A stretch of DNA of 64,000 bases, taken from positions 868,001-932,000 of the forward strand of contig CAWGLR010000001.1 in NCBI GenBank assembly GCA_963823565.1. Reading direction: 5' to 3'. The DNA is from RHKX01 sp963823565. Its GTDB lineage: Bacteria > Actinomycetota > Thermoleophilia > Solirubrobacterales > 70-9. Under the pieces are notes generated by a model that saw nothing but the letters and a program-made list of their open reading frames with translations, was not told the origin of the DNA and searched no databases. The position numbers and the translations under genes were made by a program. Shown here piece by piece: positions 58,305 to 64,000 of the stretch (positions within the stretch are counted from its first letter, which is position 1; each line of letters opens with the position of its first letter).

Positions 58305-58359
58305 CGCCGCGCCTCCGGCATGCGCTGACCCTACCCCGCCGCGGGGGTCGCGACGCGAG

Positions 58360-59517
58360 CTACACGCCGGGCCGCTCGGCGAACCGGTCCGCCAGCCGCT
58401 CGACCAGCCGGCCGAGACTCGGCAGGTGGCGCGCGGTCTCGATCTGCCGCCGGGCCGGCGGGTTCTCGACGAGCTCCATCACCGAGGCGAGCTCCTCCTC
58501 GCAGCCGAGGTCCTGGGCGTGCGGGCGGCAGACGGCAAGCAGGTCGGCGAGCACGTCGGGAACGGGGACGCGCGTCTCGAGCTCGGGGTCGATCAGGCGG
58601 GCGTCGACGCCGTCGCGGGCGGCCAGGAACCGGTTCTCGGCGATGACCTCCTGCGACTCGATCGCGGTCTGGCCGGCGAACCCCTGCTCGGCCTCGAGCT
58701 TGACGAGGCACTGGACGAGGGCGACGAGCGCGGCGGTGTCGCTGCAGCGCGTCTGGGCGTCCATGACGCGGACCTCGATCGTCCCGAGCGCCGGCTGCGG
58801 CCGCACGTCCCACCAGAGGAAGGTCGGTTCGGGCACCGCCTCGGTGCGGATCAGCAGGTCCACGGTCTCCGCATAGGCCTCGTAGGAGCCGAAGGCGCGC
58901 GGGACGCCGACCCGCGGGAACGCCTGGAAGAGCGGGGTCCGCGCCGAGGCCAGGCCCGAGTCGCGGCCCTGCCAGAACGGCGAGTTCGCCGACAGGGCGA
59001 GGAGCACGGGCAGGTGGACGCGCATTCGGTCGTTGACCCGGACGGCCGTCTCGGCGTCGGGGACGCCGACGTGGACGTGCAGCGCGAACGTCGGCTCGCG
59101 GCGGGCGAGCTCGCGCATCGAGCCATAGACGAACTGGTAGCGCTCCCCGGCCGAGACGGCGATCTCCTGCCAGATCGCGAACGGGTGGGTGCCGGAGACG
59201 GCGGCGCGCAGGCCGAGGCCCGACAGCGTCTCCTCGATCACCGTCCGCATCTCGAGGAGCTGGGCGATCGCCTCGCCCACCGTCCGGGAGACGTCGGTCC
59301 GGACCTCGAAGGCGGAGCCGTGCGTCTCGGCGGTGACCCGGTCCTGCATCTCGATCGAGAGCCGCGGCAGCAGGTCGTCGATCCGGTGGGCGAGCGCCCA
59401 GGTCCGCGGGTCGAGGAGCATCGCCTCCTCCTCGACGCCGAGCGTGTACGGGCCCAGCTCGTGCTCTCCGCGCCACTCCGACCAGGCCGGCTTGACGCGC
59501 TCGCCCGCCACGCTCAC
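58360..59517 (-). CDS. GCS2-family carboxylate-amine ligase (YbdK type)
   Basis: A 385-residue glutamate-cysteine ligase family 2 protein. LGVEEEAMLLDPRTW, VTAETHGSAFEVRTDVSRTV, ALHVHVGVPDAETAVRVNDR and GTIEVRVMDAQTRCSDTAAL contain the metal- and ATP-binding Glu and Arg residues. YbdK-type enzymes show weak glutamate-cysteine ligase activity; the real acceptor is often unknown. The GTG start overlaps the stop of the amidotransferase gene by four bases (GTGA). Confidence 0.9.
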   Translation of the reverse strand: MSVAGERVKPAWSEWRGEHELGPYTLGVEEEAMLLDPRTWALAHRIDDLLPRLSIEMQDRVTAETHGSAFEVRTDVSRTVGEAIAQLLEMRTVIEETLSGLGLRAAVSGTHPFAIWQEIAVSAGERYQFVYGSMRELARREPTFALHVHVGVPDAETAVRVNDRMRVHLPVLLALSANSPFWQGRDSGLASARTPLFQAFPRVGVPRAFGSYEAYAETVDLLIRTEAVPEPTFLWWDVRPQPALGTIEVRVMDAQTRCSDTAALVALVQCLVKLEAEQGFAGQTAIESQEVIAENRFLAARDGVDARLIDPELETRVPVPDVLADLLAVCRPHAQDLGCEEELASVMELVENPPARRQIETARHLPSLGRLVERLADRFAERPGV

Positions 59518-60296
59518 GTGCCCTGCCGATCGGCGGCGCCCTGGAGCACCGCGGACGCCGCCTCGACGAACGCGGTGAACAGACTCAGCTCCTCCCGCCG
59601 GTGGACGAGGAGCTCGGCGTGCCACTGCACCCCGATCAAGAAGCGGCGGGAGACGTCCTCGACCGCCTCGATCGTCCCGTCGTCCGCCCACGCGGTCGCG
59701 GTGAGCCCGCGCCCGAGGCGGTCGATCGCCTGGTGGTGGAAGGAGTTGACGCCGAGCTCGCTCGCGTCGATCGTCGCCGCCAGGCGGCTCGCCGGGTCGA
59801 CGTGGACGTGGTGGGACGGCTGGTCGCCCGGGATCCGCTGGCGGTGCTGGACCGCGCCCTCCTTCGGATGGAGCGCCGGCAGGTGCTGGATCAGGGTCCC
59901 GCCCCGCACGATGTTGAGCGCCTGCGCCCCGCGGCAGATCGCCAGCAGCGGCATCCCGCGCATGTCGGCGGCGCTCGCGATCGCGAGCTCGAAGCGGTCG
60001 AGGTCGGGGGCCGTCGGGCCGAGATGCTCGTCGGGCTCGGCACCGTAGGCGTCGGGATGAACGTCGGGACCGCCGGATAGGCAGATCCCCGAGAGGCGGT
60101 CGAGCAGCGGCTCGATCAGCGGCAGCTCCAGCGGCGGGATCACCACCGGCAGCCCGCCCGCCGCCTCGACGGCCCGCAGGTAGGTCAGCCCAAGCGCCAT
60201 CTCGTGGCGCGCCGGCTCCCCCTCGGGGGTCGGCTCGACCGTCTCCGCGCGGCGGATCTCCGAGGTCGTGACTCCGATCAGGGGCCGGGTCCGCAT
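59514..60296 (-). CDS. Class I glutamine amidotransferase-like gamma-glutamyl hydrolase (peptidase C26)
   Basis: A 260-residue C26 hydrolase of the PuuD type. CLSGGPDVHPDAYG is the oxyanion loop, LLAICRGAQALNIVRGG carries the nucleophile Cys, and IGVQWHAELLVHRREEL holds the catalytic His and Glu. It cleaves gamma-glutamyl amides. The ATG overlaps the ATP-grasp stop by one base (TGATG). Between a ligase and an ATP-grasp enzyme it may edit or release gamma-glutamyl products. Confidence 0.9.
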   Translation of the reverse strand: MRTRPLIGVTTSEIRRAETVEPTPEGEPARHEMALGLTYLRAVEAAGGLPVVIPPLELPLIEPLLDRLSGICLSGGPDVHPDAYGAEPDEHLGPTAPDLDRFELAIASAADMRGMPLLAICRGAQALNIVRGGTLIQHLPALHPKEGAVQHRQRIPGDQPSHHVHVDPASRLAATIDASELGVNSFHHQAIDRLGRGLTATAWADDGTIEAVEDVSRRFLIGVQWHAELLVHRREELSLFTAFVEAASAVLQGAADRQGT

Positions 60297-61768
60297 CAAG
60301 ATCCCGGTCCCCCCTGCGGCGACAGAATCCACGTGTCCTTGGCTCCTCCGCCCTGCCCGCTGTTGACGACCATCTCTCCCTCGGCGCGGGCGAAGCGCGT
60401 CAGGCCCCCCGGCACCACGCACACCTCCTCGCCGCGGGAGATGACGAACGGTCGCAGGTCGACATGTCGGCTTCGCAGCTCGCCGTCGACGACCGTCGGA
60501 TGGACCGAGAGGGCCACCGGCTCCTGCGCGACGTAGCGGTCGGGCCGGGCCTCGATCATCGCAATGGCCGAGCGCCGCTCCGCCTCGGAGGCGAGCGGCC
60601 CGACGAGGACGCCGCTGCCCCCGAACTCCGAGCGCGGCTTCAGGACCATCTCGCCGAGCCGCGGCCGCACCGCCTCCAGCTGCTCGGGGTCGCCGAGGTC
60701 GTAGCCGCGCACCGACTCGAGGACCGGCTCCTCGCCGAGGTAGAAGCGGATCATCCCCTCGACGTAGGTGTGTGCCGCCTTGTCGTCGCCGACGCCGCTG
60801 CCGGGGGAGTTGACGCACCCGAGCGTCCCGGCGAGGAGCGGCCGGGTCAACAGCTCGCCGAGGGCTGTCGGCTCCCCGCCGGGCCCGGTGAGCCGCTCGT
60901 CGTCGACCCGCCTGTAGACCACGTCGACCTGCTCGCGCGGGCCGCCGTCCCTCGCCGGCGCGAGTAGCCGCTCGCCCTCGCGGGACAGGTTCTCGGCGGT
61001 CGCGAGCCCGAGCTCGAGCCGGGCCGCCAGCTCGCGATGCTCGAAGTACGCGCTCGAGCCGGGTCCGTCGGTGAGGAGCACGACGTTGGGAGCCGTGACG
61101 CCGGCGGGCGCCGCTGAGCTCAGCGCCTCCCGCAGCGCGCAGAGCCCCTCGTCGAGCCCGAGGGGGCGCAGCCCGCTCGCCAGCACGAGCGGGGCGATCG
61201 CCTCCCGCGCCGCCAGCAGGTAGGCGAAGCCCGACGGCGCCCGCAGGTTGTCCTCGAGCACGCGGAAGCGCCCGTCGGGGCAGCGCACGAGGTCGGGGCC
61301 GGCGACGTGGGCGCATGGGCGCGGGGCCGCCGCGGCGGCGATCGCCGGCTCGTACCAATCGGCCTCGTCGATCACGCGCGCCGGCATCACGCCCGCGGCG
61401 ACGATCCGGCGCTCGCCGTAGGCGTCGGCCAGGAACTCGTTGAGGGCCCGCGCCCGCTGGACGAGGCCGCGCTCGATCGGGTCCCACTCCTCCGCCTCGA
61501 TCAGCCGCGGCACGGCGTCGACCGCGAACGGATGGGCGTCGAGGCCGCCGAAGACGACGCCGCGGCCCTCGAGGTCGGCCTGCATCCAGCCGGAGGCGTC
61601 GTCGAGGGCGGGTGGATCGAGGTGCTCGAAGAGGGTCGCGTAGGACCCGCGCGGGCTGCCGTCGGCCTCATGGCCCTCGTCGAAGGCCTCGGCGGCGAAG
61701 CCGGCTGCATCGGCCTCCGCCGCGCCGGCGCCTGTCGCGGTGCTGCTCACGCCGCCAAAGTAGGTCAC
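60296..61768 (-). CDS. Circularly permuted ATP-grasp protein (type 2; DUF404/DUF407)
   Basis: A protein of up to 490 residues. FRVLEDNLRAPSGFAYLLA and VVLLTDGPGSSAYFEHRELA are hallmarks of the permuted ATP-grasp family; LGCVNSPGSGVGDDKAAHTY and EMVLKPRSEFGGSGVLVGP hold further nucleotide-binding residues. The family makes peptide-like C-N bonds, with unknown partners. It usually neighbours alpha-E and transglutaminase genes, which are not seen here; instead it is coupled to a C26 hydrolase and a GCS2 ligase. Start GTG 61768 or GTG 61750. Confidence 0.86.
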   Translation of the reverse strand: MTYFGGVSSTATGAGAAEADAAGFAAEAFDEGHEADGSPRGSYATLFEHLDPPALDDASGWMQADLEGRGVVFGGLDAHPFAVDAVPRLIEAEEWDPIERGLVQRARALNEFLADAYGERRIVAAGVMPARVIDEADWYEPAIAAAAAPRPCAHVAGPDLVRCPDGRFRVLEDNLRAPSGFAYLLAAREAIAPLVLASGLRPLGLDEGLCALREALSSAAPAGVTAPNVVLLTDGPGSSAYFEHRELAARLELGLATAENLSREGERLLAPARDGGPREQVDVVYRRVDDERLTGPGGEPTALGELLTRPLLAGTLGCVNSPGSGVGDDKAAHTYVEGMIRFYLGEEPVLESVRGYDLGDPEQLEAVRPRLGEMVLKPRSEFGGSGVLVGPLASEAERRSAIAMIEARPDRYVAQEPVALSVHPTVVDGELRSRHVDLRPFVISRGEEVCVVPGGLTRFARAEGEMVVNSGQGGGAKDTWILSPQGGPGS

Positions 61769-61947
61769 CTAACCCCGATTCCGTTTATCCCCGCGGCCAA
61801 ACAGGGGCGCTCATTTCTCGACGGCGCGCAGACCCTTTGCCGTACCATTTCGGCCTACCTTCGACGCGTGAGGCGCCCGTGAGCCGGCCGGGTGCCCGGC
61901 CTCGTCCCAGGAGCGCGGCCCGCTCCCGATCGGTGCACCCAGCAGGC

Positions 61948-64000
61948 ATGGACAGACAACGAGACAGCTTCGCGACCCCGCACAACGCCGCCCCTGAGGG
62001 CTTCGGCGGCGTCCACGATCCCGCGTTCTTCCACGACGGCTGCGGCGTCGCCTTCGTCGCCCGCCTCGACGGCAAGCCGATCCACGAGACGGTCGACCGC
62101 GCGCTCGTCGCACTCGACCGCCTCGAGCACCGCGGTGCGACCGGCGCCGACGAGTCGACCGGCGACGGCGCCGGGATCATGATCGGGCTCCCGTTCGACT
62201 TCCTGCAGATGCGGGTCACGGAGATCGACACGCGGCCCGCGGAGCTGCCTCCACCGGGTCGCCTCGGCGTCGCGATGTGCTTCCTCGACCGCGATCCCGC
62301 GGGCGGAACCGAGCTCGCCCAGCAGCGCATCGAGGAGCTCGTCTCCGACGCGGGACACACGCCGATCGGCTGGCGCGACGTGCCCATCGACGAGACCGCC
62401 TGCGGCGAGCTCGCGCGGCAGTCGGTCCCGCAGGTCCGCCAGCTCTTCATCGCGGCCGGCGAGGAGATCGTCGACGAGGACGAGTTCGAGCGCAGCCTGT
62501 TCGTGGTCCGCCGCCGCGCCGAGCGCGAGCTGGCGCCGAAGGCGTCGTTCCCGAGCATGTCCTGCCGGACGCTCGTCTACAAGGGGATGCTCACCGCCCC
62601 GCAGCTGCCGCAGTTCTTCCCCGACCTGCGCGACATGTCGCTGCGCAGCACCTTCGCGATCGTCCACTCGCGCTTCTCGACCAACACCGCGCCGAGCTGG
62701 GAGCTGGCGCAGCCGCTCCACATGATCGCCCACAACGGCGAGATCAACACCGCTCGCGGCAACATCAACTGGATGCGCGCGCGCGAGGCCGTCCTCTCGC
62801 ACGAGCCGTTCGGCGAGGACTTCCGCGACTGCCTGCCGCTGATCGACGAGGGCGCCTCCGACTCGGCCGCCTTCGACCGTGCCTTCGAGCTGCTCGCCCT
62901 CGGCGGCCGCAGCCTGCCGCACGCGATGATGATGATGATCCCGGCCGCCTGGGAGGACCGCGGCGCCGAGGTCCCGGCGGCGCTCGAGGGCTTCTACCGC
63001 TACCACGGCCGGCTCATGGAGCCCTGGGACGGACCCGCGGCGATCGCGTTCTGCGACGGGCGCACCCTCGGGGCGATGCTCGACCGCAACGGGCTGCGCC
63101 CCGGCCGCTGGATGATCACCAAGGACGGCTGGGTCTGCTGCGGCTCGGAGTCGGGGATCTTCACGACCACCGCGAGCAAGGTCGCGCGGATGGGCAAGCT
63201 CGAGCCCGCGCAGCTCTTCGTCGTCGACCTCGCGACCGGGCTCGTCCGCACCGACGGCGAGGTCGAGCGCGACGTCTCCGAGGCCGCGCCCTACGGCGAG
63301 TGGTACGCGGAGGGCAAGCTCGGCGTCCGCCAGCTCCCCGACCCGATGGCGACGATCCAGCCGGTCGAGCCGCTGCTCAATCGCCAGCTCGCGTTCGGCT
63401 ACACCCAGGAGGACCTGCGGGTGCTGCTCGCGCCGCTGCTCCGCGACGGGCGCGAGCCGACCGGCTCGATGGGCAACGACCTCTCGCTCGCCGTCTTCAG
63501 CGACTTCCGCCCGTCGCTCTACTCGTACTTCAAGCAGCGGTTCGCACAGGTCACCAACCCGGCGATCGACTCGGTCCGCGAGCAGATCGTGATGAGCCTG
63601 CGCACCGACATCGGTCCCCAGGGGAACCTGCTGTCGGAGGAGCCGCAGATCGTCAACCACGTCGAGCTGAGCCAACCGATCCTCACCGACTTCGAGCTCG
63701 AGCGGCTGCGCCGCAACCCCTTCGGCGCGCTGCACCCGACGACGATCGACATCACCTTCGCGCTCGACAAGGGCGAGGACGGGCTTGAGGACGCGCTGGA
63801 CCGGATCCGCGCGCAGGCCATCGACGCGGTCGAGAACGACACGACCCTGCTCGTCCTCAGCGACCGCGCGACCAGCCCCGACCGGGTCCCGATCCCGTCG
63901 CTTCTGGCCTGCTCGACGGTCCACCACGCGCTCGTCCGCGAGGGGACGCGCCTGCGCGCCGCCCTCGTCGTCGAGTCGGGCGAGCCGCGCGAGATCCACC
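61948..64000 (+). CDS. gltB: Glutamate synthase large subunit, N-terminal part (runs off window)
   Basis: The frame is open from ATG 61948 to the window end (684 codons). Residues 2-31 are a propeptide; C32 in HDGCGVAFVARLDG becomes the N-terminal nucleophile of the glutaminase domain. RSTFAIVHSRFSTNTAPSWE and HNGEINTARGNINWMRARE are class II amidotransferase blocks. GRTLGAMLDRNGLRPGRW and the following central domain (QLAFGYTQEDLRVLLAPLL, LSEEPQIVNHVELSQPIL) are typical of GltB. It makes glutamate from glutamine and 2-oxoglutarate with GltD. The FMN domain lies beyond the window. Confidence 0.95.
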   Translation, partial: MDRQRDSFATPHNAAPEGFGGVHDPAFFHDGCGVAFVARLDGKPIHETVDRALVALDRLEHRGATGADESTGDGAGIMIGLPFDFLQMRVTEIDTRPAELPPPGRLGVAMCFLDRDPAGGTELAQQRIEELVSDAGHTPIGWRDVPIDETACGELARQSVPQVRQLFIAAGEEIVDEDEFERSLFVVRRRAERELAPKASFPSMSCRTLVYKGMLTAPQLPQFFPDLRDMSLRSTFAIVHSRFSTNTAPSWELAQPLHMIAHNGEINTARGNINWMRAREAVLSHEPFGEDFRDCLPLIDEGASDSAAFDRAFELLALGGRSLPHAMMMMIPAAWEDRGAEVPAALEGFYRYHGRLMEPWDGPAAIAFCDGRTLGAMLDRNGLRPGRWMITKDGWVCCGSESGIFTTTASKVARMGKLEPAQLFVVDLATGLVRTDGEVERDVSEAAPYGEWYAEGKLGVRQLPDPMATIQPVEPLLNRQLAFGYTQEDLRVLLAPLLRDGREPTGSMGNDLSLAVFSDFRPSLYSYFKQRFAQVTNPAIDSVREQIVMSLRTDIGPQGNLLSEEPQIVNHVELSQPILTDFELERLRRNPFGALHPTTIDITFALDKGEDGLEDALDRIRAQAIDAVENDTTLLVLSDRATSPDRVPIPSLLACSTVHHALVREGTRLRAALVVESGEPREIH

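Noticed and set aside
1..64000. CRISPR arrays, insertion sequences, prophage, tRNA and rRNA genes
   Set aside because: No spaced direct repeats, transposase or phage genes, or conserved tRNA/rRNA segments were seen on reading the window.

Overview
The window is about 70 percent GC with strongly GC-biased third codon positions. It encodes F420-dependent enzyme families (LLM oxidoreductase, DDN-like reductase), Pst/PhoU, resuscitation-promoting-factor-type wall hydrolases and a mycobacterial-style htdX-fabG4-fadA2-fadE locus. This fits a high-GC actinobacterium, most likely of the Thermoleophilia/Solirubrobacterales type. That assignment is an inference from gene content; no rRNA or tRNA gene was seen. 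The sequence is chromosomal and gene-dense, with no insertion sequence, prophage, CRISPR array or gap over 300 bases.

Layout. 1-8.4 kb: end of an aldehyde dehydrogenase, an ECF42 sigma factor with its YciI/DGPF partner and a recognisable ECF42 promoter, methylmalonate-semialdehyde dehydrogenase, a coupled DUF2283-APC permease-universal stress protein set, an HdeD-like protein and a FAD amine oxidase. 8.4-24.7 kb: a phosphate/polyphosphate island. On the minus strand it reads ppx - CHAD(N half) - CHAD(C half) - PHP/GT4 fusion - ppk1, and pstS-pstC-pstA-pstB-phoU-DUF47. Between and beside these lie a TIM-barrel gene, a DDN-like gene, a receiver-less winged-helix protein, an OmpR-type response regulator and uppP. 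At least four promoter regions here carry TTCAC units repeated every 11 bp, which look like PHO boxes. 24.8-31.3 kb: cell-wall hydrolases (M23, Rpf-like), a hydratase, an HD protein, a SpoIIM-like membrane protein, a lipoate ligase-like protein and an LLM oxidoreductase.

31.3-34.2 kb holds a second polyphosphate-related set (CYTH protein, metallophosphoesterase, PPK2) beside a truncated ABC ATPase. 34.4-43.7 kb: a serine hydrolase, rhodanese, SDR, M20 peptidase, MBL hydrolase, glyoxalase and a copper operon (secreted His-rich protein + CopA) behind a CsoR-like operator. 43.9-53.6 kb: an NlpC/P60 hydrolase and a lipid locus (MaoC/HtdX, FabG4, FadA2, two dissimilar acyl-CoA dehydrogenases, thioesterase). 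53.7-56.2 kb: a polar amino-acid ABC transporter. 56.3-64 kb: an acyl-CoA oxidase, a coupled ATP-grasp / class-I amidotransferase / GCS2-ligase cassette, and the start of gltB.

Main points: (1) the PHP-GT4 fusion sits behind a four-unit PHO-box array and could be a one-polypeptide phospholipid-to-glycolipid remodelling enzyme; (2) the CHAD domain is split over two overlapping genes beside ppx and ppk1; (3) phoU-pstBACS carries 19 single-base insertions and no deletions, while every gene around it is intact, which points to a local sequence-quality problem or a very unusual lesion; (4) three families of short structured intergenic repeats recur across the window.
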